A stretch of 64,000 nucleotides of DNA, from the NCBI GenBank assembly GCA_026224775.1, contig JAMFRP010000019.1:186001-250000 (forward strand). Direction: 5' to 3'. Below, in pieces: positions 25,577 through 35,800 of this stretch. The DNA is from Bacteroidota bacterium. Lineage in GTDB: Bacteria > Bacteroidota > Bacteroidia > Sphingobacteriales > Sphingobacteriaceae. Below the pieces are notes generated by a model. That model saw only the letters and a program-made list of their open reading frames with translations. It did not search any database and was not told the origin of the DNA. The number at the start of each line of letters is the position of its first letter. The stretch's first letter is position 1. Made by a program: the position numbers and the translations under genes.

Positions 25577-26026
25577 ATGAAAAAAACAATATTCCTCAGC
25601 ATTATCATCTCCATGTTGGTAATGCACGTCCATGCGCAGATACTAACCCCGGTACACTGGAGTTATGGCGCAAAAAAAATAAGTAAGACCGAAGCGGTAA
25701 TTTTTATTAAAGCTACAATTGATGAAGGCTGGCATGTGTACTCGCAGTTTGTAAAGGATGGCGGCCCGGTAAAAACTGCTATAACCTTTACCTCGTCAAA
25801 AGATTACGCTACAGTTGGAAGTACAGCCGAACCCAAACCCATTACCAAATATGAGAAAGTATTTAGTATGGATGTAAGCTACTTTGAAGGGTCGGTTATC
25901 TTTCAGCAAAAAGTAAAGCTTACTGGTGGCGAAGCTATTGTAAAAGGTACGCTTGAATATATGACCTGCAATAACAAACAATGCCTTCCTCCTGATGATA
26001 TTGATTTCAGCATACCTGTAAAATAA
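25577..26026 (+). CDS. Stand-alone DsbD alpha (N-terminal) domain, periplasmic
   Basis: A 149-residue exported protein: signal peptide (1-20), then the immunoglobulin-like fold of the DsbD N-terminal domain, with HWSYGAKKI, DEGWHVYSQF and the redox pair C131/C136 in MTCNNKQCLPP. In the classic DsbD this domain passes electrons from the membrane protein to periplasmic thioredoxins. Here it is encoded separately; the membrane and thioredoxin domains are two genes downstream at 28945. A similar domain ends the fusion protein at 38490. Confidence 0.85.
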   Translation: MKKTIFLSIIISMLVMHVHAQILTPVHWSYGAKKISKTEAVIFIKATIDEGWHVYSQFVKDGGPVKTAITFTSSKDYATVGSTAEPKPITKYEKVFSMDVSYFEGSVIFQQKVKLTGGEAIVKGTLEYMTCNNKQCLPPDDIDFSIPVK

Positions 26027-26068
26027 CACTTTTTCAATACAATATCTAATCACTCACAATTAAATTAA

Positions 26069-28921
26069 ATGAAAAAAGTATTATTAAAAGGTTGCCTGCT
26101 GATAGCATTAAGTACCCAGCTTAACAGTGTATTTGCACAGCAGGCAAAACTGGCAGAAAAGGTTGTTAAAAAAGGCGATGAGCTGATTATACCTTTCCAA
26201 AAATATTTATTGCCCAACGGCCTTACCGTAATTTTAACCGAAGACCATTCAGACCCGATAGTCCATGTTGATGTGAGCTATCACGTAGGTTCAGCCCGGG
26301 AAGAAATTGGGAAATCCGGTTTCGCGCACTTTTTTGAACACATGATGTTTGAGGGATCAGACCACGTAAAAAGCGGCGATCATTTTAAAACGATCAATGC
26401 TGCCGGAGGTACACTAAACGGGCAGACCAGCAAGGACAAAACTATATACTTCGAAACCGTACCGAGCAATCAGCTAGAGAAAATGCTTTGGCTGGAATCA
26501 GACCGCATGGGCTTTTTGATTAATGCGGTAACACAAAAGAAATTTGAGATCCAGCGCTCAACCGTGAAAAATGAAAGAGGGCAGAACTATGATAATCGTC
26601 CTTATGGCTTAGTTACTGAAGCTGCTTCTAAAGCTTTGTACCCTTATGGGCACCCTTATTCATGGTTAACGATAGGCTATGTGGAGGATTTAAATAAAGT
26701 AGATGTTAATGACTTAAAGCGTTTCTTTTTAAGATGGTATGGGCCAAACAATGCCACATTAACCATTGGCGGTGATATTGATGTTAAACAAACACTGGCC
26801 TGGGTTGAAAAATATTTTGGAAGCATTCCACGCGGACCCGAAGTAAAAAGCACGGTATTGCCTGCCCCGGTATTAGCCGGAAACAGGTACGTGTCTTACA
26901 CCGATAATTATGCTAGGCTGCCATTGCTGTATATCACTTATCCCGGGGTAAAAGTATATGCCAAAGATCAGTCCGCATTGGATGCATTGTGTTTAATTAT
27001 AGGGCAGGGCAAAAACTCTATCTTTTATAAAAACTTTATCAAAACCAGGAAAGCTGCTGATGCGGATATGAATTCATCTAATTATGAACTTGCCGGCGAA
27101 ATCTCAATTGATGCCGTGCCTTATCCGGGCCAAACGCTGGCCGATATGAAAAAACTGGTAGATGATTCCTTTACTGAATTTGAAAAAAGAGGTGTTACTG
27201 ATGATGACCTTGCAAGATTTAAAGGAAGTGCCGAAGCAGACTTTGTAAATTCGTTAGCCAGCGTTTCAGGCAAAGTTTCTGAATTGTCATCGGCACAAGT
27301 TTTAACAGGTGATCCGAACCAAATCGGCAGGGAGCTTGCTGACATCCGTAAAGTAACCAAAGAGGATGTAATGCGTGTGTATAACCAATATATTAAAGGT
27401 AAAGCCGCGGTTATAGTGAGTGTGCTGCCTAAAAACAGCACTTTAAAACCGGTTGCACCTGACAACTATACCGTTGACCAAAAGAATTACGAGGCTCCGG
27501 ATTATGGTTATGCAAAACTAACCTATCACAAAGCAAATGATAGTTTCGACCGTAATGTAATGCCGCAAACCGGCCCGAACCCGGTAATTAAAGTGCCACC
27601 TTTCTGGACAGCGAAAACCGCCAATGGCATAAACATGATTGGAACCTATAATAATGAGATTCCATCGGTTGCCCTGTCAATAAATATAAGGGGAGGCGGT
27701 TTATTAGCAGCTAAAGATCCGTCAAAAGCGGGGTTACCAAACATTGTCGCTCAAATGCTTAATGATGAAACTCAAAGTTTTACCGCAGAGCAGATGAATT
27801 CAGCGCTTGAAAAAATCGGAAGTACTATTGATGTTTCTGCAACCAATAATGCAACTGTATTTTCAGTATTGTCTATAACTAAAAATCTGGATGAAACACT
27901 TGCGCTGTTAAAGGAACGTTTGCTGCATCCTAAGTTTACGCAAGAAGCATTGGACCGCATTAAAACCCAGGACCTGCAAAATATACAGATTGCCAAAACA
28001 CAACCTGCTAATATCGCCAGCGATGTGTTTACTAAAATTTTATACGGAAAAGATAATATCAGAACCTTTGGCCTGTCCGGAAATGAGAAAACCATTCCGA
28101 ATATAACTTTAGCTGATGTGAACGCTTATTACGTTGATAATTTTTCCCCGGAAATAACTTCGGTTGTAGTAGCGGGTGATATTAATGAAGCCGATATTAA
28201 AGGCAAATTGGCTTTCCTGAACGATTGGAAAGACAAACAAGTAACCATCCCGGAACCAAATGCGGATGGGGGGGCAGTTGAACAGAACACCGTATACGTA
28301 ATCAATATTCCGAATGCTGCCCAGTCGCAAATACGTATGGGCTATTTAACAGGCTTAAACTATGACCCAACCGGCACTTATTATCGTTTAGGCATCGTTA
28401 ACTATATTTTGGGCGGAGGTTTTGACAGTCGCTTAAATATGGATCTGCGCGAAGAAAAGGGATGGACTTACGGGGTTTCATCAGGGTTTGCTTCAGGGCA
28501 TTATGGTGGTTATTTTATAGCTTCTACAGGTGTGCGGTCAGCTTCAACTGATAGCGCGGTTATGGAGTTTGTTAAGGACATCCATTTATATAACGATAAA
28601 GGCATAAGTGATGAGGAACTGGAGTTTACTAAAAACTCGATCGGCCTGAGCGATGCACGTAAATATGAAACGAACGCGCAAAAAGCCGGTTTCCTTGCCC
28701 ACATACAGGAATATGATCTGAAGCCCGACTTTGTGACCGAAGAAAATGCCATCCTTTCAGGTATCACTAAGGAGCAGATAGACGAGCTGGCTAAAAAGTA
28801 TCTGAATCCTAATGTAATGAGTATTTTGATTGTAGGCGATAAGGACAAAATTGTACCAGGCCTTCAGCAACTCGGATATAAAGTAGTTGAGCTTGATACG
28901 GACGGAAATATTAAACAATAA
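26069..28921 (+). CDS. M16-family (pitrilysin/insulinase-like) zinc peptidase, two-repeat
   Basis: A 950-residue exported peptidase, with signal peptide 1-24 (LSTQLNSVFAQ). The first half has the inverted zinc motif HFFEH (H87, E90, H91) and the downstream NERGQNYDNRPYG region that supplies the remaining glutamate. The second half is the inactive M16 repeat, closing the chamber. Such enzymes degrade unfolded or short peptides in the periplasm. It sits between the two halves of a split DsbD, suggesting a combined reduce-and-digest function. A broken M16 gene of a different subtype lies at 57543. Confidence 0.93.
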   Translation: MKKVLLKGCLLIALSTQLNSVFAQQAKLAEKVVKKGDELIIPFQKYLLPNGLTVILTEDHSDPIVHVDVSYHVGSAREEIGKSGFAHFFEHMMFEGSDHVKSGDHFKTINAAGGTLNGQTSKDKTIYFETVPSNQLEKMLWLESDRMGFLINAVTQKKFEIQRSTVKNERGQNYDNRPYGLVTEAASKALYPYGHPYSWLTIGYVEDLNKVDVNDLKRFFLRWYGPNNATLTIGGDIDVKQTLAWVEKYFGSIPRGPEVKSTVLPAPVLAGNRYVSYTDNYARLPLLYITYPGVKVYAKDQSALDALCLIIGQGKNSIFYKNFIKTRKAADADMNSSNYELAGEISIDAVPYPGQTLADMKKLVDDSFTEFEKRGVTDDDLARFKGSAEADFVNSLASVSGKVSELSSAQVLTGDPNQIGRELADIRKVTKEDVMRVYNQYIKGKAAVIVSVLPKNSTLKPVAPDNYTVDQKNYEAPDYGYAKLTYHKANDSFDRNVMPQTGPNPVIKVPPFWTAKTANGINMIGTYNNEIPSVALSINIRGGGLLAAKDPSKAGLPNIVAQMLNDETQSFTAEQMNSALEKIGSTIDVSATNNATVFSVLSITKNLDETLALLKERLLHPKFTQEALDRIKTQDLQNIQIAKTQPANIASDVFTKILYGKDNIRTFGLSGNEKTIPNITLADVNAYYVDNFSPEITSVVVAGDINEADIKGKLAFLNDWKDKQVTIPEPNADGGAVEQNTVYVINIPNAAQSQIRMGYLTGLNYDPTGTYYRLGIVNYILGGGFDSRLNMDLREEKGWTYGVSSGFASGHYGGYFIASTGVRSASTDSAVMEFVKDIHLYNDKGISDEELEFTKNSIGLSDARKYETNAQKAGFLAHIQEYDLKPDFVTEENAILSGITKEQIDELAKKYLNPNVMSILIVGDKDKIVPGLQQLGYKVVELDTDGNIKQ

Positions 28922-28944
28922 TTACAGCTACAGCAAAAACGATA

Positions 28945-30633
28945 ATGATTCAATCAAGAAGTAATTTTATGAGAGCGCACAGAAACGGATTGTTATTGTT
29001 TTTAGCTGTGTTGTTGATTAGCCTATTTAGCATAAATGCTGAAGCGCTCACGGCAGATACAGTATCAAGCGCGGGAGTATCATTTAGTACTGTAACACTA
29101 CCTGTGGTAAAACCTGTCAGCAAAAAAACAATTATCAAAGCAGCTCATATACAAACCAAGCAAACGCTCTGGGCAATTTTTTTGGCGGGCATGGCCGGTG
29201 GTTTTGCCGCGCTGCTAATGCCCTGTATATTTCCTATGCTGCCGCTAACAGTTAGTTATTTTACTAAAAATGGAGGCGAAAAAGGATCGGCAGTAAGTAA
29301 AGCGTTGCTATATGGTGTGAGCATTATGGTTATTTATGTAGTGCTGGGCTTATTGGTGACTATAATTTTTGGCGCTGATGCTTTAAACAGCCTTTCCACA
29401 AACGGCGTATTTAACTTTGGTTTCTTTTTGCTGATCGTTGCCTTCGCGGCCTCATTCCTGGGCGCTTTTGAGATTAACCTGCCCTCATCGTGGGTAAATA
29501 AAATGGATCAGAACGCGGATAAAGGCGGTATGCTGGGGCTGTTTTTTATGGCGGCCACTCTGTCATTGGTATCTTTTAGCTGTACCGGGCCAATTATTGG
29601 CTATTTATTGGTGCAGGCTGCAACCAGTGGCGCGCTTATGGGCCCTGCAATAGGTATGCTTGGATTTTCGTTTGCTTTAGCGATTCCTTTTGCCTTGTTC
29701 GCTATGTTTCCGAGTTTATTAAGCGCTTTGCCTAAGTCAGGAGGCTGGCTCAATAGTGTAAAGGTGACCCTGGGTTTTTTGGAACTTGCCTTATCATTGA
29801 AATTCCTGAGCAATGTTGACCTGGCCTATCACTGGCATTTGTTTGACAGGGAGGTTTTCCTGGTATTATGGATCGTGATCTTCGGCTTAATGGGCATATA
29901 TCTTTTAGGCAAACTGAAGCTTAGCCACGACAGCGATTTGAAATATATTTCAGTACCTCGCTTGTTCCTGGCCATTATAGTCTTATCATTTACAGTTTAC
30001 ATGATCCCCGGTTTATGGGGTGCACCCTTGCGCTCAATCTCCGCGTTTTTGCCGCCGCAGGCTACACAGGATTTTGACTTGTATACGTCAAGCCTTAAAA
30101 TCAATAATAGTGCCTCGGCAGCAAATAATGATACCGATATTAAACCACATAGATATGCCGCTTTATTTGATAAGCCTTTAGGTTTAAATCCATTCTTCGA
30201 TTATGATGAAGGCGTGGCTTATGCCAAACGGGTACATAAACCAGTGATGATAGACTTCACCGGCCATGCCTGTGTTAACTGCCGCAAAATGGAAGCCAGT
30301 ATATGGTCTGATAAGCAGGTTTACCAGCGTATCAGTCAGGATTATGTATTGATACAGTTATATGTAGATGATAAAACTGATTTGGCAGCCAATGAGCAAA
30401 TTACAACTCCCGAAGGAAGGCATATACAAACCATCGGTAATAAATGGAGTTATATGCAAACCTCGAAGTTTGAAGCTAATTCACAACCTTTTTATGTGCT
30501 GCTTGATCCGGCAACCGGCGATCCATTAGTTACGCCACAAGGTGCGGATTTTGACCCGGCGAGTTATCGCAGATACCTGGATAGTGGTTTAGACGCTTTT
30601 AAATCAATTAATCAAAAAATAGTTACCCAATAA
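28945..30633 (+). CDS. DsbD-family thiol:disulfide interchange protein, beta and gamma domains
   Basis: A 562-residue membrane protein. A signal/anchor segment at the N-terminus (start at 28945; the ATG at 28969 is also possible) is followed by eight transmembrane helices carrying the two membrane cysteines C94 (MPCIFPML) and C213 (SFSCTGPI), then a C-terminal thioredoxin domain with C443-V-N-C446 (HACVNC). It moves electrons from cytoplasmic thioredoxin to the periplasm. The alpha domain is missing from the polypeptide and encoded at 25577. It is the only electron entry point seen for the eight TlpA-type proteins in the window. Confidence 0.93.
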   Translation: MIQSRSNFMRAHRNGLLLFLAVLLISLFSINAEALTADTVSSAGVSFSTVTLPVVKPVSKKTIIKAAHIQTKQTLWAIFLAGMAGGFAALLMPCIFPMLPLTVSYFTKNGGEKGSAVSKALLYGVSIMVIYVVLGLLVTIIFGADALNSLSTNGVFNFGFFLLIVAFAASFLGAFEINLPSSWVNKMDQNADKGGMLGLFFMAATLSLVSFSCTGPIIGYLLVQAATSGALMGPAIGMLGFSFALAIPFALFAMFPSLLSALPKSGGWLNSVKVTLGFLELALSLKFLSNVDLAYHWHLFDREVFLVLWIVIFGLMGIYLLGKLKLSHDSDLKYISVPRLFLAIIVLSFTVYMIPGLWGAPLRSISAFLPPQATQDFDLYTSSLKINNSASAANNDTDIKPHRYAALFDKPLGLNPFFDYDEGVAYAKRVHKPVMIDFTGHACVNCRKMEASIWSDKQVYQRISQDYVLIQLYVDDKTDLAANEQITTPEGRHIQTIGNKWSYMQTSKFEANSQPFYVLLDPATGDPLVTPQGADFDPASYRRYLDSGLDAFKSINQKIVTQ

Positions 30634-30635
30634 TA

Positions 30636-30681
30636 TTAATGGAAATCTCTTTCGTTCTTTATAGTTGTTCATTACTTTAAT
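30636..30681. repeat. 46-base repeat, copy 1
   Basis: TTAATGGAAATCTCTTTCGT and the following 26 bases are identical, except two positions, to 43323-43368. Both copies lie just after a gene end and 100-150 bases before an ECF sigma gene. A shorter match (TCGTTCTTTATAG) is at 58243-58255. Not coding; role unknown. Confidence 0.7.
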
Positions 30682-30707
30682 GAAATCAGTCTATTGTTAA
30701 TTAAATA

Positions 30708-30741
30708 AAGCCCCTTCTGGAATGAGCCGGGAGGGCTTTTT
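30708..30741 (+). terminator. Terminator after dsbD
   Basis: AAGCCC pairs with GGGCTT, with further pairing inside (CTTC with GGAG, imperfect), followed by five T. It ends the PLP enzyme-DsbD operon before the sigma 2 gene. Confidence 0.75.
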
Positions 30742-30828
30742 ATATCTGTATAATAGCACCATCTATTTTATAAAGCAGGGCTGCCTTAGATCCACATAAA
30801 ATTGTTATATTGCATTTGGCAAAAGTGT

Positions 30829-31407
30829 ATGGCTAACTTAAAAACCCTTAATGATTATGAATTAACCGTTTTATTGCGCGAAGGAGATCATACTGCTTAT
30901 GCCGAGCTTTACCAGCGTTATAATCAATTGCTATTTGTACATGCTTACAAAAGGTTGAGAGATGAAGAACAGGCCAAAGATATTGTACAGGAGTTTTTTG
31001 CGATATTATGGACAAAGCGCTCCACCTTATATTTAAAATCCAGCTTAATTGGATACTTTTTCACATCCGTTAATAACCGGATCATTGATTATTTTTTGCA
31101 TAAGGATGTGCAAAATAAATACATTGCTTCATTTGCTGGCTTCGCAGCAAGCGAGAACAAAAAAACCGATCACCTGATCAGAGAAAAACAGTTGCTATTA
31201 TTAATTGAAAATGAAATACAACAGCTTCCGCTCAAAATGCGCGAAATATTTCAATTAAGCCGCCGTGAATATTTATCTCACAAAGAAATCGCCGAAAAAC
31301 TTTCGATCTCCGAAAAAACTGTCGACCGGCAGATCTCAAATGCGTTATTCAGGCTTAAAACGAAGCTGGGTTTGCTTACATTATTCGCATATTTCATCAA
31401 ATTTTAA
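30829..31407 (+). CDS. ECF-type RNA polymerase sigma factor 2
   Basis: The start is the ATG at 30829 (MANLKTLNDYEL); it aligns with the start of sigma 3 (MAAYNTLLDDEL), whereas the TTG nine codons earlier does not. 192 residues: region 2 with AYAELYQRYNQLLFVHAYKR and EEQAKDIVQEFFAILW, region 4 with KMREIFQLSRREYLSHKEIA and SISEKTVDRQI. Highly similar to sigma 3 at 43465, less to sigma 1. It should be held by FecR 2 (121 bases downstream) and activate the susC 2 operon. Confidence 0.92.
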   Translation: MANLKTLNDYELTVLLREGDHTAYAELYQRYNQLLFVHAYKRLRDEEQAKDIVQEFFAILWTKRSTLYLKSSLIGYFFTSVNNRIIDYFLHKDVQNKYIASFAGFAASENKKTDHLIREKQLLLLIENEIQQLPLKMREIFQLSRREYLSHKEIAEKLSISEKTVDRQISNALFRLKTKLGLLTLFAYFIKF

Positions 31408-31495
31408 TTTTTTTTGAGCTTTCTATAGAGAAAGAAGAAAATAATTGATTTTTTTTCATTTTAATCTACATGTTGCCTTGGTTTTACTCGTCATG

Positions 31496-31528
31496 ACTTA
31501 TAAATAATGATAATTATTATTTATAAGT
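31496..31528 (+). repeat. Perfect inverted repeat abutting the fecR 2 start codon
   Basis: Arms ACTTATAAATAAT (31496-31508) and ATTATTTATAAGT (31516-31528), 7-base loop, ending exactly one base before the ATG at 31529. Same placement as the repeat before fecR 1, but the sequence is different. Confidence 0.65.
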
Positions 31529-32662
31529 ATGCTATACGAAGAAGCAAAAGCGTTATTGGTTAAATATAAAGAAGGAAAATGTACCGATGCAGAGAATGCC
31601 TTGGTAGAAAAATGGCTTTTTCAATATAAAAACGAAGATTTTAATTTATCTGAAGAAAGAATTAAGGAAATTAGCCAGGAAATCTGGTCAAAACTTCCTA
31701 AACAACCAATAAAACTTATAAAAGGATCACAATGGACGCGGATTGCTGTGGCAGCAACGATCCTTGTGTTTCTATTGGCGGGTTTATATTTTGTAACCGG
31801 TGTGCAAAGGCACAAACAGCTAACGGTAAAATATAGTAAGGATATATTGCCAGGTAGCGACAGGGCTATACTTACGCTTGCAAATGGTAAAAAAATTATT
31901 TTAAATAATGCAGGCATTGGCACCGTTGCAAGTGAAGGCGGTGCTGTTATCAATAAATCAACAAGCGGCGAGGTTGTTTATAATGATAAAAGTGCTGCTG
32001 CAAATGGGCTGATAGCATATAATACCATGTCTACCCCTAATGGCGGCCGGTATCACCTGATATTATCAGACGGGACCAATGTATGGCTGAATGCAGCGTC
32101 TTCAATCAAATATCCTACTGTATTTACCGGAAATGAGCGCAGGGTCGTAATAACCGGCGAGGTATATTTTGAAGTTGTCCACAATGCTGCCAAACCTTTC
32201 CGGGTAACAGCCCAGGGGCAAACTGTAGAAGTTTTAGGCACACACTTTAATATAGATGCTTATGCAAATGAGCCGGTTATTAAAACTACTTTATTAGAGG
32301 GCCGTGTAAAGGTTACAAATACTTCGAAAATCGTAACCCTAATCCCGGGTGAACAGGCCCAGGTTAAACCGGGTACGGCTGATAATGAAATAAGGGTGCT
32401 AGATAATGTAGATACAGATGAAGCTATAGCCTGGAAAAATGGATTATTTCAATTTAATAAAGCAAGCATTGAATCAATTATGCGACAGGTGGCGCGTTGG
32501 TATGATGTAGAGATCAACTACAACAATAATAAAATTCCGTCAAAAACCTTTACCGGCAGTATTTCCATGAATAGCAATTTATCTCAGATTTTGGAAATAT
32601 TGAGTTATACGGGCCTGCATTTTGAAATTGCCGGTAAAAAAATTAATGTAATAACAGAATAA
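31529..32662 (+). CDS. FecR-type anti-sigma factor 2
   Basis: A 377-residue inner-membrane protein: cytoplasmic anti-sigma part (1-66), transmembrane helix (about 68-88, RIAVAATILVFLLAGLYF), periplasmic FecR domain (NGGRYHLILSDGTNVWLNAA, TGEVYFEVVHNAAKPF, VLGTHFNIDAY) and a C-terminal DUF4974 domain (about 300-375). Close to FecR 3. It couples the STN domain of SusC 2 to sigma 2. Confidence 0.92.
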   Translation: MLYEEAKALLVKYKEGKCTDAENALVEKWLFQYKNEDFNLSEERIKEISQEIWSKLPKQPIKLIKGSQWTRIAVAATILVFLLAGLYFVTGVQRHKQLTVKYSKDILPGSDRAILTLANGKKIILNNAGIGTVASEGGAVINKSTSGEVVYNDKSAAANGLIAYNTMSTPNGGRYHLILSDGTNVWLNAASSIKYPTVFTGNERRVVITGEVYFEVVHNAAKPFRVTAQGQTVEVLGTHFNIDAYANEPVIKTTLLEGRVKVTNTSKIVTLIPGEQAQVKPGTADNEIRVLDNVDTDEAIAWKNGLFQFNKASIESIMRQVARWYDVEINYNNNKIPSKTFTGSISMNSNLSQILEILSYTGLHFEIAGKKINVITE

Positions 32663-32759
32663 ATATAGACCCTAATATTCACCCTTTAAACGTAAAAAAA
32701 TGATAAGACACTTACGAAAACAAATTTAACTCTCATCAAAAAAGGAACTCATAAAAAAA

Positions 32760-32837
32760 GCCGGAAAGTGGTGGTACACTTAACCGGCAATAGCCTGAGT
32801 TAACCTATCCTGCCTTTAGTTTTCAGTACAAAGCAGG
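32760..32837 (+). promoter_or_regulatory. Two leader hairpins before susC 2
   Basis: GCCGG (32760-32764) pairs with CCGGC (32784-32788), with AGTG/CACT inside; then CCTGC (32809-32813) pairs with GCAGG (32833-32837). They fill the 230-base untranslated stretch before the susC 2 ATG. A similar pair of hairpins precedes susC 3, with different sequence, suggesting a conserved structure. Confidence 0.45.
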
Positions 32838-32895
32838 AGTTTAAACTATTTCAATTCACAGATTAACGACATTAACCCAAACTTGTACAAAAGTA

Positions 32896-35800
32896 ATGAA
32901 ATTTAATGCTTTCTCCACAGCTATGCCCAAAGTATGGCTGCCCCCCAAATTAATTCTGGTTATGAAAATAACTACTTTTCTGTTGATAGTAACCCTTACA
33001 AATGTAAGCGCGGCTGCTTTTAGCCAAATAACGATCAGTGAAAAAAATATTTCGCTTGAAAAGGTTTTAAAGCTCATTAAGAAGCAAACAGGTTATCTTG
33101 TCTTTTATAATGATCAGGACCTGCAATATGCCAATAAAGTAGATGTTGATTTTAAGAACGCGACACTTGGCGATGTTTTACGCACTTGTTTTACCGACCA
33201 GCCTTTAAATTATACCATTATAAATAACACAATCGTTATCCAAAAAAAGGAAGAAACACTCTTGGATAAGATTAGATCTTCTTTAGATATGACCGTAGTT
33301 TTTAAAGGTAAAGTGCTGAATGAAAAGGGCGATCCCATATCAGGTGTAACCATAAAAATTAAAAATAGAGAAGGCCGTACCGTGTCAACCAATGGCGAGG
33401 GTAATTTTACCATCGCAGCCACAAACGGAGATGTATTGGTTTTTAGTTTTATAGGTTATAAAACTAAAGAAGTGGTATTAACCGCACAAACAATAGTAAA
33501 TGTTACGCTCGAAGCCGAATCAGCTGTTTTAGACCAGGTTGTAGTTGTTGGTTATGGAACAACCAAAAGAAAAGATCTTACAGGATCAGTATCATCTGTA
33601 GATATAAACGAGGTAAAGGACGTACCCTTTACCAGTGTTGATCAGGCTCTGTCAGGTAAAGCAGCAGGGGTACAAGTGGTACAAAGCGATGGCTCGCCGG
33701 GTGGTGTGGCCAAAATACGTATCCGTGGAGGAACCTCAATATTAGGCGGAAATGATCCGTTATATGTTATTGATGGGGTGCAGCTTACTGTATCTGATCA
33801 GTATCTGCAAGGTGCGGGTGAAGTACCCAACCCCATTTCTGGTAGCGACAACAATGGCGGCTCAATAAGCAGTTCGTTTTCGCGTGGTTTAAATAGTTTA
33901 GGCGGATTAAATATCAACGATATTGAATCAATCGATATATTAAAAGACGCCTCGGCAACAGCTATTTACGGCTCAAAGGCAGCTAATGGCGTTGTTATTA
34001 TTACCACTAAAAAAGGTAAGTATAATCAAAAGCCTTCTATTGAATTTAACTATTTTACTGGTTTTTCGACCCCGATAGCGCAAAAAGTCCTCGATGCCGA
34101 TCAATATAAAATGATCTTGACCGAAGCTGCTCAAAACTTAAGCGATGCACAGACGGCTGCAGGGCAACCGGTTAATAGCGTAGCCAATAGTATTTTGCAC
34201 ACGCCAAATTATTTAGGTACCGCCAATACAAATTGGTTGAACCTGGTCCTGCGGGATGGCTTTGAGCAAAATGCTGACTTTGCTGTACGCGGTGGTGGAG
34301 AAAATTCAAGGTATTATACTTCTTTTTCCTACACAGGGCAGGATGGTGTGATAAAAGGTACCGATTTTACGCGCATCTCCGGTAAAGTTAATTTAGATAA
34401 TAACATAACCAGCAAATTGCGCACGGTTACTAACCTTGACTACGGTTTTACAACCAACAACATTACTAACGGTGCTTATACACAAGCATTACTTGCCCCG
34501 CCTACACTTGCACCTTATAATGCAGATGGTTCTGTTAATAATTTTACAGGCGCTGAACTTGGTGGTTCGGTATCAAGTGGAATACAAAATCCATTGTCTT
34601 TGCTTAACAATGGCGTTAACCGGGGAAAAACTGCATCATTACTAGGTTCAGTATCAGTAGAATATGACATACTTAGGAATTTGAAGTTTAAAAGTGTGGC
34701 TTCGGTAAATTATCAGCAATACAACCAGATAGATTATACACCGAGTACCGCATTGATCGCTACAGATGCCGGGGCAGGTTCATCAAATAATGGTCTGGGT
34801 ACAGAAGGACAAACAGAGTCTACTGATTTGTTTTTCGAAAATACCTTAACATACAATAAGCAATTTAATGCCGACAATAGTCTGGATGTTGTAGCCGGTA
34901 CGTCATGGGAAGAATACAAAAGCAATTCATTTACCGCTAATGGCGAGTCATATCCCAATGATGTTACGTTAACTGATCTTTCGTCGGCGGCTGTTACTTT
35001 GCCTTCGACTGCATCATCAATGCAAAACTCATTACTGAGTTTTTATGCCCGTGCCAATTATTCGTACAAGGACCGATACCTGTTTACGTTTACCGGAAGG
35101 TCAGATGCATCATCTAAATTCCCTGAAGGTAATCGCACAGCGCTGTTTCCATCTGGAGGTGTAGCCTGGCGTATATCACAGGAGAAATTTCTGTCGAATG
35201 TGAGTTGGATGGACGATCTTAAACTTAGGGCAAGTGCAGGTTATACAGGTAGCCAGAATATCGGTGATTATCTTTATCGTACTTTGTATACTCCCGCGAC
35301 TTACAATGGTACTAATGCAGTTGTGCCTACACAGCTTGGCAACAATGAACTTAAGTGGGAATCAACCTTGCAAAAAGATGCCGGTATTGATTTCTCTTTC
35401 TTTAAATCGCGCATTACCGGCGACATAGGGATTTATGAAAAGAAAACATCCGGTTTGTTATTTAATGAAACACTGGCACCAAGTTCTTCTTATGGTAGCG
35501 TTATCGCCAATATTGCCGATATCAGAAACCGCGGTTTAGAAATTGACCTGACAGGTGTTATAATTAAAAACAAGCATTTTACCTGGAATAGTGAATTCAA
35601 TATTTCTTTCAACCGTAGTTTGGTTTCGAATATCAACCAGACTTTCTCTGACCCTAATGAGTCAGGCATTTATCTGGGAAACACTATTATAGAAAATGGA
35701 AAACCACTTGGCCTATTTTATGGCCAGCAATATGAAGGGATAATTAATACACAAGCTCAGCTTGCAGCCTATAAAGCCAAGTATTCATTGTACCCTTATA

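Noticed and set aside
28945..30633. Cytochrome c biogenesis protein CcdA only
   Set aside because: The C-terminal thioredoxin domain with CVNC and the separate alpha domain upstream make DsbD the better call.
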